From Bondarzewia mesenterica (Eukaryota > Basidiomycota > Agaricomycetes > Russulales > Bondarzewiaceae): a DNA stretch of 52,753 nt. The position numbers and the translations under genes were made by a program. The DNA lies in assembly GCA_004802705.1 (NCBI GenBank), contig SGPL01000161.1:7216-59968 (forward strand), written 5' to 3'. Positions 21,363-32,935 of the stretch are shown piece after piece (position 1 is the stretch's first letter; every line of letters begins with the position of its first letter). The notes under the pieces were generated by a model. That model saw nothing but the letters and a program-made list of their open reading frames with translations. It was not told the DNA's origin and searched no databases.

Positions 21363-22162
21363 CTCACTTGCCAACTCAATCTCCACAAATTGAGATAGAG
21401 CAAACTGGACGAAGGGCCGTGTGGGGAAGGGGCGGGAGGAGAAGCGGAGGGCCTGTGTGGCGCGAAGCGAACTCATGAAGATTGTACGTGTTCTGGTCAC
21501 GTGACAAACCTGACAAACCGAGTGCAGCTATCCGGCCAGTCGGCCCGGTCGTAGAACACAGAAAGGAAATCCAAGACAGACTACAGGAATATACGATAGG
21601 TAATTAATCTCCTCGAATGGAGTATTTAACGGTCCTTCAAGTTTCGAATCAAAGTGCTTGTAAGTAGATGACGTGGATGACATGCGAGGACGAGATGGGA
21701 ACATAGTGATGAACATATTGGGGATCAAGACTCGTACAGCATTAGCAACATATGTACAAGACAAGGCGGACCCAACAACTATGGTAGAACAATGGCAGCG
21801 ATACATGAGGCAGCGACATCCAAGCTTGGTATCGAGCTGAACGAACGTAGCATGAAGGATGACGGTGTGGTGCTAAGGGATAATCGCTGATCAGCGTAAC
21901 ATGGACTCTGCATATGTATGATGGACCCACCCCGAATGGATGTAGAGCTGAAGCTGAGGTCGAGGCCAACACCCTTCTCTGTTAGCAGGGGAGGCGCAAC
22001 CGCTATAAATACGTACTAGTCTAAAACAACACAAGGCACTGAACTGCACCATTTTCCAGACGATCGACCATCATTTCGCCCAGCGGCCCGATGTGGAACC
22101 CCCCCCCCCTGGTTGAAAAACCTACAACAAATCAACGCTCGACTGACGGTAAGAGTAAGACC
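21363..22162. other. intergenic region, no gene seen
   Basis: This covers the upstream region of the coiled-coil gene and the downstream region of RAD6. Small open frames occur but have no recognisable content. A run of 13 C lies at about 22097-22109. Confidence 0.5.
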
Positions 22163-22839
22163 TCATGAACTGGATTCTCCAGCGGCAGCCTTCTCTTCCT
22201 CCTCAAGCCAGCTCTCTTCTACGGTCGCCCGTACCCTCCTCACATACTCCTTCATATTCTCTCGATAGAGCTGTGCGGCCTCGGCGTTAGCAGGGCTATT
22301 GGGATTCGGGTCGTGCAGAAGACTCTGAATGCTCGTCAAGATGGCGGCGACATCGTATGTCGGTGACCAGCGATTCTGAAGGATATCGAGACATAATTCG
22401 CCATTGGCGTACACATTTGGATGGAACATGCGGGATAGGAATTTAACGGTTGGGGGTTTGTTGGGGTATGACTCGTCGAAAGTTAAGAGGAGTTTGAAGG
22501 TACCATCTTCAAAGGGGGTCTCGGCTATTGCATGTATCAGTATATAGCAGGTGGAATACGTAGTCGCACACTTGCCTGGGCCAAATATGACTGCATTCCA
22601 TAGCATGATGTTGTCGGGGCAAGGGCTGCCCGATATACCACCCGGCGGGTCGCTCGAAAGCCGCTTGAAGTCGCGAATCAGACGGCGTCTGCAGTTGGTA
22701 GACTATTGATTGATAAAGCGAAGGGTAAGGACTTGCATAGTGCACACATAGAAGTTACGCACCATAGATGATGGGAGTAGAGGAACAAGTGGATTACGGA
22801 GACAAGAACAGCCATGAAAGACCATACTCACTCTGCCAT
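22163..22839 (-). CDS. RAD6: ubiquitin-conjugating enzyme E2, Rad6/Ubc2 family
   Basis: Rad6 carries ubiquitin as a thioester and, with Rad18 or Bre1 as E3, modifies PCNA in post-replication repair and histone H2B in chromatin; with Ubr1 it serves N-end-rule degradation. Landmarks are [17 protein letters not shown] (E1/E3-binding helix 1), PSPxPDN-like [54 protein letters not shown] (catalytic Cys in GELCLD, with the HPN motif) and [18 protein letters not shown] short acidic tail follows ([13 protein letters not shown]). The model is 160 residues, near the usual 150-170. It has three exons: 22839-22832, 22688-22576 and 22524-22163. The second intron (22575-22525) uses a GC donor (GCAAGT...TAG), which restores the GPAETPFED reading. 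The eight-base first exon (MA and two bases) is the least certain part. It is head-to-head with the PH protein gene. Confidence 0.93.
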
Positions 22840-23105
22840 ATTACGTAATTTATGGATTGTAGCCTGACAAAAGTAATCGTCTTACTTATCTTTGTAGTCG
22901 TGTTGCCAGGCCGCCGCATGAGGCCGCTATTGTTCCCCGTCCTTGATAACAACGCCCCCATGTACTCTCACTCGATTCTCTATCATCAACCGTTATTACA
23001 TGCTGGCTGACATCTACAGTTCTCCCAATCTCTTGGAAGGTACTTTTGAGCATGGAAGCCATACGATCCAGAACTTCTTGGATACGGCGACACATCCATA
23101 TTCCC
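22840..23105. promoter_or_regulatory. bidirectional promoter region between RAD6 and the PH-domain gene
   Basis: Only about 266 bp separate the two divergent start codons, so the control region must be shared or overlapping. I see no clear TATA box. GCCGCCGCATGAGGCCGC (about 22909) is a GC-rich block that could hold factor sites. This is inference from arrangement. Confidence 0.45.
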
Positions 23106-24312
23106 ATGTCCCGCTCAGCCTCCGAATCTTACAATCCAAATCTCGACAAGGCTCTTCCCATGAGTCCAGGCGACAATCAGATTTCTCGATCACGCTCCGA
23201 CGATGTTTATGCTTCCGCTCGTGCCCATCTGTCGTACGAGCTGATTGATGCGCATAATGAGCCTCCTCCTCCAACCCCTCCAAAGATACCTGTCAAAGAC
23301 AGACAGGTAACGCGTATAAAAATCAATCATTGCTGTGATCATCTTTGACGGTTGGGAGGCAGGTTGCGAAGAATAATATTAGGCGGTCAAGTTCAAGTAG
23401 TACCCACCCTGTCGACAGGATCGTAGTTCTACCCGACATGGATCCCCACGAACGTGCGCGACGTCGGATGGAAGCGCAGCTGAAGCAGAAACTAGACGAG
23501 GAGGAATCTTTCCACCAAGAGGCTCTTCGACAAGCACGTATCAGAGCAGAGAGGGAGGAGCAGATGCGACGCGATGTGGAGGACGAACGGCGGCGGAAGT
23601 TGGTGCTCGAACAGGAGCTACAGCAATCGATAACGCTGCGTAGGCAAAGAAAAGAAGAGGAGCGCATGGAGGCCGAAGCGTGGGCGCGAGAGCTTGAAAG
23701 GAGGAAGCGCGAAGAGAAGGAGAAGCGTCTTGCGCATGGGAGGAGGCTGGAGGCGTGGCGCAAGGAGGAGGCGGCGAGAGTTGAAGAGGCGGCGTCACGG
23801 GAAGAAGAGGAGATGCGGGAGATGCAGAGGCGCAGAGCGAGAGCGAAGTTGGATGCTCGAAAATTGAGGAAGGAGAAGAGAGGGAGTGACGAGGTAATCT
23901 CGAAAGGCTGGGTAACGATTCAGACGAATCAATCTCCTGTATGGAAGAGGCGGTATTTTCAGTTGACGGCGAGCCGTTTCCATCTCTACAAGACGGAAGA
24001 TGTATGTGCTCTCACTGTATCTTGAGCTCAGTGGGTGTAACTAAACGCAACTCTGGCAGGACCTGACCCGGCCGTTGGACGTGATCAAACTCGATGACCG
24101 GGTGCGAGCCGTATGTGAGTGGAATGAAGGTTTCGAAGAGCTGGAAGCCATTCCGCATTCTTTCGCAGTCGTTTTTGCAGACGAGCAAAAGACTATATCA
24201 ATGTTCACGGATTCTGATCACGAAAAGGTCAGCAGTCCATCTCTACACCTAGTTTCTTTTTTGATCACGATCCTCAGGATGTTTTGATGGGCTTCTTCTC
24301 GTCTTCCATCTA
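23106..24312 (+). CDS. coiled-coil protein with C-terminal PH domain
   Basis: Four exons join in phase: to 23306, 23363-24001, 24060-24227 and 24277-24312 (introns 49-58 bp, GT-AG). I chose ATG 23106 (MSRSASESYNPNLDKALP); an in-frame ATG at 23052 would add 18 residues. Residues about 1-65 are Ser/Pro-rich. They are followed by about 150 residues of highly charged helix (ERARRRMEAQLKQKLDEEES to MQRRRARAKLDARKLRKEKR) predicted to be coiled coil. A pleckstrin-homology domain then reads GWVTIQTNQSPVWKRRYFQL, FHLYKTED, DLTRPLDVIKL and HSFAVVFADEQKTISMF, with the final helix DVLMGFFSSS. PH domains bind phosphoinositides or proteins, so a membrane-cortex adaptor role is plausible. The partner is unknown. 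Confidence 0.85.
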
Positions 24313-24917
24313 AAAACAAGATACTCTCTCCCGCAGTTCCCATTGCTTTGTGTAACTTCATGGGTATGTATTCGTCTCTGTTGTTCAAGTTGTGGACATC
24401 TGTATTTGGTCAGTGTAAACCTCATATTTATGCCGTGATCTGGCTGCGACGAGCTACAATTCTCCCGCGACAGCGTAATGGCACTGATCTACCTCTATTT
24501 GAGTGGTTGCACCAGCTAGTGCTGCATGTCAGGCCGCCGAAGTTCATGACTTGCGAGGTTTCTGCATCGAGCGGCTCGGCGCACAAGTCAATTCATTTCA
24601 CACCAGGCTGATTTTTGAGCGCTACGAGAGGCTACGAGTTCCGACAGCAAGGATTCCAGGACTGCAAAGTCAGGACGGGAACTGTCACTCTGCCTAGCAC
24701 CTGCAAAATGTTAGAAGAACATAGTGACATGTATACTGTACTGGCTAAGACTGAGGACTTGAAGTCCGGATCACACAAGGTATCGCAGTGTTTGAAAAAG
24801 CCACGTGTATGGAAATGCATCGGCAAACACCGGCCGGACCACAAATTTCTGAAGTCAGGGCCTCAGTTCGTTCAGAGCAAGTTCAGAGCGTACCCGCGAT
24901 CGTGCGACCCAAAGAAT
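24313..24917. other. intergenic region upstream of RRP9
   Basis: A plus frame is open upstream of ATG 24918 (from 24615) but its text is Cys/Lys-rich without family character (KVSQCLKKPRVWKCIGKHRP). I regard it as noncoding. The promoter of RRP9 must lie here. Confidence 0.45.
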
Positions 24918-26940
24918 ATGCCTGACGCCTTTTTCTCCGTTCCCAAAACTCGCAAGCGCAAGCGCCAACTTACGGTACGCGACGCCGGGCCCGTCGCGAG
25001 CAATAAAGCCGCGCGGACGACCAAGGGGAAGGGGAAGGCGCGAGCGCGAGATGAAGAACTCGAGTCGGACGCGACGCAGGAGGATGGGGCGGACGACATG
25101 GATCTGAGGGTGGACGAGGTGGACCTGAATGAGAGTGGGGAGGAGGACGAGGATGAGACACCTGCTGAGAAGCGGTTGAGGTTGGCAAAGCTGTATCTCG
25201 AGTCCGTGAAGGATGGTTTAGGTGCGTGCCGCTTCGTTTGCAGCGGGGCATATTGATGTTGATAGACACGGCGTAATTGTTGGGTCACTTTTTCTCATAT
25301 TTTGGTCTTCTCTTCTTTCTCTCTCGTAGCGGAGGGCGAGTTCGATGCGGCTGAGATAGACAAGGAGATTATTTCTTCGCGATTAAAGCAGGATGTCATG
25401 GAGCATGCGGGGAAGGTACATTTGTTCGTTGCTGATACAGTAAGTGCCAATTTCCTTTCTTCGGTGAGCAGGTTTCTTAAATTTCATCCTACTCCACAGT
25501 TCGACTTTGACCAACCGTCACCAACGCTTCGCACACGGGGGCACCGGTTCTCTGTCACCACTGCCGTTGCCTCCGAAGATGGCAAGTACCTATATACTTC
25601 CGGCAAGGAGGGCTCCATCATCAAATGGGACCTTCACACTGGTTCTCGGGTGACAACTTTCCCAAAACATAGACCTGTAAAAGCAGAGTCGAGTGGGCAG
25701 AGCAAAAAGAAAGGGAAGGAGAAGGCGAGTAGTGAAGATGTGAATGGGCATACGGACGAGGTATTGGCGCTGGCGTTGAGTGGAGATGGGAAGTATTTGG
25801 CGAGTGCTGGGAAGGATCGGAGGGTGGGTGTGTGGGACACGACAAAGGATGAATGGGTAAAGGGGTTTGGTGGGCATCGAGACACAATCTCGGTGAGTAT
25901 TTTGTCTCTCAGTTGTCTTTAGGCACTGAACTGTGCTTGGAACGCAGTCAATCTCGTTTCGAAAAGGTACACAACAGCTGTACAGTGCATCTTTTGACCG
26001 GACCATAAAACTGTTTGATCTGTCCGTTATGGGATACATCGAAACGCTATTCGGTCACCAAGATTCAGTATTGGCCGTCGATGTGTTACGCTCGGAGACA
26101 GCGGTGAGCGTGGGCGGGCGGGACAAAACGGCGCGATTTTGGAAGATCGTGGACGAGACGCAGCTGGTGTTTCGTGGAGGAGGTAAGAGTGCTGTGCGGG
26201 AGCTGCTGGAAGGTGGGGCCTTGGAGGGGTTAGAGGGAGATGACGAAGATGGGCGGGCCAAAAAGGTAGAAAAAGAAGAAAAGAAGTTTGTGGAGGGAAG
26301 TTTGGAGTGCGTGACTATGGTGGACGAGTCGACATTTTTAACCGGCGGTGACAGCGGGTGCGTCGGCTCTCCTCGTATCTCATCTTGACCCGCTGTCTGA
26401 CCTAAATGGCAGTTCAATAAGTCTATGGACAACACAGAAGAAAAAGCCTATTTTTACGCAGGCCATCGCTCATGGACTGAACGAAACTCACTCGGAGACA
26501 GAAGGGATCATCAAAACTCCTAGATGGATCACAGCTCTTGGATCGTTACGATATTCAGACCTATTCGCATCTGGTAACTAGCATCTTTCGTCCCTTTGAT
26601 TCATCGACACTCATTTCTGACTGTAGGATCCTGGGACGGGGACATCCGACTCTGGAAGCTCGATGCGAAACTGAGATCATTCTCACTCGTGGGCACGGTA
26701 GCCGTGCCTGGGGTGATCAACTCACTCCAGTTCGTGTCGCCACCAAAAGGCTATCTGGATGCTGCATCCTGGGCTCGGCCTACCGAGGACGGACATGTAG
26801 TAGCAAAAAAGAAACCGTCAGTATTATTAGTGGCAGGGGTAGGACAGGAACTACGACTTGGGCGCTGGATTACGGTCAAGGGAGACGGAGCGCAGAACGG
26901 TGCACTCGTGGTGGCGTTGCAGCATCGGACGTTGCCTTGA
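24918..26940 (+). CDS. RRP9: U3 snoRNP-associated WD40 protein Rrp9 (U3-55K)
   Basis: Rrp9 is the U3-specific subunit of the box C/D snoRNP and acts in the small-subunit processome for 18S rRNA maturation in the nucleolus. Six exons join in phase to 563 residues: 24918-25221, 25330-25439, 25500-25892, 25948-26357, 26413-26573 and 26627-26940. The N-terminus starts MPDAFFSVPKTRKRKRQL, is basic then acidic, and carries PAEKRLRLAKLYLESVKD, the Rrp9 signature helix. WD40 blades follow: TTAVASEDGKYLYTSGKEGS, GHTDEVLALALSGDGKYLAS, FRKGTQQLYSASFDRTIKLF, GHQDSVLAVDVLRSETAVSV with RDKTARFWKI, DSGSISLWTTQ and SWDGDIRLWKLD. The length suits fungal Rrp9. An acidic/basic insert (EGDDEDGRAKKVEKEEKKF) sits in one blade loop. 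Confidence 0.93.
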
Positions 26941-27218
26941 TTTTTCACATCGCACACATATTTTCATAAATTTTCACATACATGCAATGCATCTGCATAG
27001 TCTTTCTGCATCACTTTGCTCTTCGGTCTTGCTTCGGTCGGTTCTGAACTTGAATTCGTAATATTTTTTTTGCGAGGCAAAATCATGACACACCCTTCTT
27101 GACCGAGTCACATCGCCACACACGGGGGCGTCACGACAAAGACCCCCTAGCCCTTTCAAATTTGACGGAACGGACCTGAACGGACCTCAATCGCGACACA
27201 CTGACGCATCCAGGCCTC

Positions 27219-29484
27219 ATGCTTGCCACGCGTTTTCTAGGGCGCAGAACAACTCTAGCACGCTTTTTTACCCCACATTGTCCCACTCATCTCACTATGC
27301 GGGGTCTTACCGTCGACGCTCTCAACCCATCGATCCTCAAGGTCCAGTATGCCGTCCGCGGCGAGCTCGCGATCAAGGCCGAGGCCTATCGTGAACGGCT
27401 CAAGCAGCCCGACCATGGTCTCCCGTTCGACAAGGTCATCTCGTCGAACATCGGGAACCCACAACAAAAGGGACTCGATCAGCCGCCGATTACTTTCAAC
27501 AGGCAGGTGAGTGCTCGAACATCGCGTGGGATTCGATGCTTGAATAGTTGGGACTGTGTTGGCATTGGAATCTGGGCTCGTTGGTGGTTCTCTTCGGAGC
27601 AAATGCAAAGATGTGGTTGATGGGAAGGAAGGGGTTGGAAGGGCCCCAAGATGCTGCCCTGTGAAATTTCCTGTTGGTGGAAAAGCCCAGGGCCCGCGAG
27701 CGTATACTCTCGGAGCCGCATGCTCAATTGATCTCGGATGTTGACGATGTATGATGGTCGACGGGTCCGAGTCAAGATCTCTGCATTCCCCAATATTCTG
27801 ATTTGATTGGCTGCTGTTGGTTGGTTCGATCGGCCAGTGGGACCACATATGGGGCGACGGGTGCGGTGAGCTTCAGTGCGCAGGGTGGCTTAGATATGAC
27901 CCTTCCGACTGTTAAAGGACCCACGCTGAATCTTTTCTGTAGTCTGCTGCTCATTGACCTGGCGAGTTCAGCATTCTCCAACGAAGGTGTTGAAACTGTC
28001 AGATGAGGCCCAGTGCGAGTATTTACTCTCAGCACAAACTCTAATGCATGACACTGCCATCCGTCAAGTACTTGGTGGTCAATTGCTGAGCCCTTTCACA
28101 GGAGCCTGCTATCGTTATGATAGACCTCTTAATCATTCAGCGTGCTTCTCATTGCCTTACAGTGTCTCAACAAGTTCTTGGTTCAATATGATTGACATCA
28201 GTCTTTCTTAGGTCGCCGCACTGATGGAATGGCCTGCGCTTGCCGAATTGGCAAAGGATGTATTCCCAAAAGATGTTATTGCGCGTGCCAAGGAGTTGCA
28301 TGCGGAGACTGGCTCCGTAGGGGCATACTCGCACAGCCAGGGCGTCCCGTTCATCCGCAAAGATGTCGCAAAATTCATTGAAGGTTTGTGCGGTCCTTCA
28401 GTCCATATCATCTAATTCACAATACCTTCTTGCAGAGCGTGATGGATATCCCGCCGATCCCAACCATATTTTCCTCACAGCAGGCGCCTCCGCCGGCGTT
28501 TCGCTCCTCATCTCCATGCTCATCAATTCCCCAAAAGCCGGCATTCTGATCCCCATCCCACAGTATCCGCTCTACACCGCGACGCTTGCTTCCTATTCTG
28601 GCGTGCCGATACCATACCACCTGGACGAATTCTCGGAGTGGGCGACCGCTCCGCCGGACATTGACAAGGCATTGCAGTCCGCAGTCGCTGAGGGCACCGT
28701 TCCCAAGGCTCTCGTCGTCATTAATCCTGGAAACCCCACCGGAGCAGTCTTGGACGAACTTACGATGGAACACATCGTCCGTCTCTGTGAGCAATACAAC
28801 CTCGTCCTGCTCGCGGACGAGGTGTACCAGATCAACCTGCACCGACCGACCACGCACCCGTTCATTTCGTTCAAAAAAATCGTGCGCCAGCTCAAGTCGC
28901 CCGTCCCGCTCGTCTCGTTCCACTCGATCTCCAAAGGCGTGACGGGCGAGTGCGGGCGCGCGGCGGGTGACTTCGAGTGCACGAATATCGGTGAAGATGT
29001 GCTGGCCCTCATCTACAAGATGATGAGCGTCGGGCTTTGCCCACCGTTGAGCGGGCAGATCGGCGTGGACTGCATGGTACGGCCGCCGAAGCCAGGAGAA
29101 GAGAGCCATCCCCTGTGGGAGAAGGAGACGGAAGGGACGCATGAAGCGCTGCGTGCGCGGACGAAGCTCATGGCAGAGAGGCTGAACAAGCTGCCCGGTG
29201 CCTCGTGCGTCGACTCGCCCGGTGCACTGTACTTGTATCCCCGGCTGCACCTCCCTAAGAAGGCTTTGGAGGCGGCGCATGCAGCAGGAAAGGAGGTGGA
29301 TGCGTTCTACGCTATGCAACTACTGGACGAGACGGGTATTTGTGTCGTTCCAGGAAGCGGGTTTGGGCAGAAGGAGGGCGAGAGTCACTACCGGCTCACA
29401 TGTCTCTGCCCGGGAGTGGATGAGTATGTCAGCGCATTAGAGAACTTCCACCTCAGGTTCATGAAGCGCTATGGGGGGCTTTAG
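27219..29484 (+). CDS. ALT1: alanine aminotransferase (PLP-dependent, class I)
   Basis: It interconverts alanine plus 2-oxoglutarate and pyruvate plus glutamate. Three exons (27219-27506, 28212-28383, 28436-29484) give 502 residues, typical of the family. ATG 27219 opens a basic, acid-free leader (MLATRFLGRRTTLARFF) that looks like a mitochondrial presequence. ATG 27297 (MRGLTVDALNPSILKVQYAV) would give the cytosolic form. Landmarks are ISSNIGNPQQ, GAYSHSQGVPFIRKDVA, FLTAGASAGVSLLI, PIPQYPLYTA, INPGNPTGAVL, LLADEVYQ and SFHSISKGVTGECGRAAGDF (PLP lysine in SISKG). PGALYLYPRLHLP, CVVPGSGFGQ and HYRLTCLCPG follow. GAAGDF where many homologues have GGY is a mild departure near the active site. 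The first intron is 705 bp, far longer than all other introns here. Confidence 0.94.
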
Positions 29485-29726
29485 GTCGCATTGGATTGTT
29501 GATACTTCTACGGGACGCATTTACTGGTCATGTCATCGTACTCAACTAGCTGGAATTCAAGCACACACGACTCTGCTGTAGGAGTGCCTCAAAGACATAA
29601 GTGTTTCGGAGATTGCCGTTCTGCAGTAGATCCAATTGCGAGATTTGGCATTTTAAATAAGTGACATTTCTCAATCTTGTCAACAACTCAATCTTTGCCC
29701 GCTCCTTGCTTAACTAAAGCTCAATT

Positions 29727-32610
29727 ATGCCCGAACTCGCAAACCCATTTCCTGCTGGAACTGCACCTGTGAAGCGGGAGTGAGTAATATCTCTCAGTGC
29801 TGAGCTATGTAATGGATTCCTGAAGTTTCATTCACCGGTAATAGATACCTGCTCACAGTCGACGCAAAGCTCGCACCTGTAGCAGATGACGATGCTGCGG
29901 AGGGTAGCACGAGTCATTCAAATGGCACCACTGACCTATGTGGTGACGCGGGTGAGGATGAACGGCCCAGCAAAAAGGCAAAGCTGTCCGCATCCGAGAA
30001 GCGCAAGCTCTCAAAAGACGAGAAGAAGAAACAGCGCGGATCGAATAAAGGCAGACGGTGGCAGAAGGTCCGTGACGATTTGGATTTGTGCTGGAGGGTT
30101 GCCTCGGGTGGAACCTGCGAATTTGGTACAGAGTGCGTATGCGATGATGATTTCTCTGTGTCCTTTATTTATTGAGCATGCGTTGCAGGTGTCGTTGGAA
30201 TCACGATGTTCCCGCATACCTTTCTGCGAAACCAAGAGACGTTCATTTTCCTTCTGCATCATATCTCAGCGATGCCCCACCATTTGTAAAGTCAGTGGTC
30301 GATACCGAAGCCGGCGAGGACGGCGAACAAGAACGATCGTCCGTCGATTTCTCGACGAAATGCCCGGTATTCGAGGAAACCGGAGCGTGCCGACACGGTC
30401 TCAAGTGTCGCTTCCTCGGGGGACATGTTCGTAAAGCAGAAGATGGCAGCCTCTCACTGGTTCAAGATGGAGAGAAAAAGACACGGCTCACGGGGGCGAC
30501 CACCGAGATCAACTTCTTAGATGGGTCCACCCAGAAGCTACTTCGCACAAAGAAGGTCAACGAATTGTCCTACCTCTCCCAATCAAAGCTTATCCATTCC
30601 ATTCATATCACAGTACTCTCTCCCTATCACAGACGCCTACCTTCGCGAGCTGGAAGTACAAAATGCGAAAGAAGGCAATCCAAAGTTCAACGCTAAAGAT
30701 GAGCCCACTGGGACTCCTCAGGAAACGTCTGAGGTTAATGTTGTCGAAAACCCGGAGCAGAAGTCAACTGCAGATTCCACGGCTACCGTCGAGCTTCATC
30801 CTTCCCTAGACTCATCCACAGAGGCGATTGCAGCACAAGCTGACACTCCCGATGTACCTATCCGCTTCGCAGAGAAGAGGCGTTTAGTTTGGTCAGACAA
30901 GACATGTACGTCGGCAATCCGTACTAGGTGGCGGCGCCGATAACTTCCCTAACCATCTTCTATTATGTCCTCCACGTGATACTTACCCTGCATGAAGATC
31001 TCGCTCCGTTGACTACAGTCGGCAACTTGGTACGTCCGGGGCACTCATCCTGCTAAATGACCAGGTTGTTTACCTGACCACATTGACAGCCATTCCGGCG
31101 TCTCTGCGTTACACTTGGCGCTGATATTACATGCGGGGAAAGTATGTATCATGGACGCTTTTAAACCCATGTACTGATTATGTCTGCAGTGGGTCTTGCA
31201 AATTCATTCCTCTCTGCCTCAAAAGAAGAGTGGTCTTTGGTCAGGCGGCACCCGTCCGAGACGATGTTTGGTGTCCAGCTCGCAGGCAGTAAGCCATCCC
31301 TGCTCGTACCCACCGCGGAGGTCATCGCGAAGGAATGCCGCAGCGGCGTTGACTTCGTGGACCTCAATTGCGGCTGCCCAATCGATCTAGTTTTCCGCAC
31401 CGGGAGCGGCTCAGCGTGTACGTGCATCCCAATTCTCTTTTGCCCTGTGGAACATGGGCGTAGATGAATGTGATAGTTGATTTTCATTTTATTGGGCCTT
31501 CGGCATGCCAATAGTGCTGGATGCACCAGGAAAACTGGGAAAAATTCTCGTAGGAATGAATCGTGCCTTGGGCGAAATTCCGTTGACCGTCAAGTTGCGA
31601 ACGGGGGTAAAGGAGGGGAAAAACACCTCCCACAAGCTGATGCCCAGGATGAGTTCGGAATGGAATGTGTCTGCAATCACGGTAATCGAACTTCTTATCC
31701 TCAGAAACCTGGGCATAGAATGCTTAATTTTTTTATGCTCGGGCAGCTCCATGGACGCACAAGACAACAACGCTACACAAAATTAGCCGATTGGGACTAC
31801 ATTAAGGAATGTGTTGAGGCCGTGCGTGCTCGCGAAGCTGAAGAGGATTGTGTGTATTACCGAGCGCACTTATATTTGGCCGCTAACACAAATACTCTTC
31901 AGTACCCAGAATACCCATCTTTGGCGGTGGCGACTGCTTTTCTTCACAAGATTACTGGCACTGTGTAGAGAATTATGGCGTGGATGGTGTTATGATTGCT
32001 CGAGGTGCCCTGATCAAGCCGTGGATTTTCACCGAGATTAAAGAGCATCGAGAATGGGACATTACCTCTGTGGAGCGCCTTGAATTGATTCGAAAGGTAT
32101 TTTTAGCATCTCACTTCGTGCGTCAACCTGGCTGTAATGCTGACCATACTGGGTTTTGCGTTTGGCTGGCCTATAGTATGCAGAGTTTGGCTTGAAGTGC
32201 GTGATCGCATCGAATCTTCACATTATGCATCGTTGATCCAATTCGTTGAAATTAGTCACTTTGGTTCGGACACAGCAGGTGTCAATACGACGCGTCGCTA
32301 CCTCTGCGAGGCCCTTTCGTTCCAGTACCGCTACGTCCCAATTGGTTTGCTCGAGCTTATTCCTGGGCGCATTAATGACCGCGCACCACTGTTCCGCGGG
32401 CGCGATGAGCTCGGTGCGTCTTGTTCTAAAATGGAAAACAACGCATCCCCATGACACGAAATCAATTGCCCAGAAACATTATTGGCTAGCGGTGATAGTC
32501 GGAATTGGGTCAAAATCTCCGAGATGTTCTTAGGGCCCGCCCCCGAATCGTGGTCATTTACGCCAAAGCATAAGAGCAATGCGTACGGAAACGAAGAAAG
32601 CCAAGGCTGA
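29727..32610 (+). CDS. DUS3: tRNA-dihydrouridine(47) synthase Dus3 with two CCCH zinc fingers
   Basis: Dus3 is an FMN-dependent reductase making dihydrouridine at tRNA position 47 in the variable loop. The gene has many short exons and introns. It starts at ATG 29727 ([18 protein letters not shown]). Two CCCH fingers follow: [20 protein letters not shown] and [23 protein letters not shown] linker comes next, then the TIM barrel: [61 protein letters not shown] (catalytic Cys in NCGCP), [31 protein letters not shown] and [20 protein letters not shown]. The helical C-terminus has [17 protein letters not shown] and [19 protein letters not shown], ending ESQG-TGA at 32608-32610. Exons as short as about 20-50 bp occur (for example YAEFGL near 32175). 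Splice joins that I checked keep phase. It is convergent with the USP-like gene, 326 bp apart. Confidence 0.93.
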
Positions 32611-32935
32611 CCGGATATGAATGCTTTTCAGTCATATTGTATTTTCTCCGCGCCTGTTGTATAATTGCTACATCTCCGTCTTATGTACTCTACTGCTAAA
32701 CAGCACTAGAACAAACAGGTCTATGTGTACATGGCATCTCCCTTGAATTGCATGACGCACGTTGCACGCACGCCTATTCTATAGAGCTACAGTGACATTC
32801 TACTTTTCATCTCGACTGCGCTCCAGACCGTACACCATCTCCATTGCAAAGACTGCTGTAGACATGATATTCCCGCTTGATTTGCCTTTCGCAATGGGAC
32901 GTTCCCGACGTCCACGGGGCGCGGGCAGGGATCGC
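32611..32935. other. shared 3' region of convergent DUS3 and USP-like genes
   Basis: No gene is visible in these 325 bases. Both transcripts must terminate here, so overlapping 3' ends are likely. TATGTACTCTACTGC-type AT-rich text near 32640-32700 may hold poly(A) signals. Confidence 0.5.

Noticed and set aside
24615..24917. N-terminal extension of RRP9 upstream of ATG 24918
   Set aside because: The frame is open but Cys/Lys-rich without Rrp9 character. MPDAFFSVPKTRKRKRQL is the family-like start.
28417..29319. 300-residue minus-strand frame opposite the alanine aminotransferase
   Set aside because: It is the antisense shadow of a strongly codon-biased exon; the plus strand carries the full enzyme signature.
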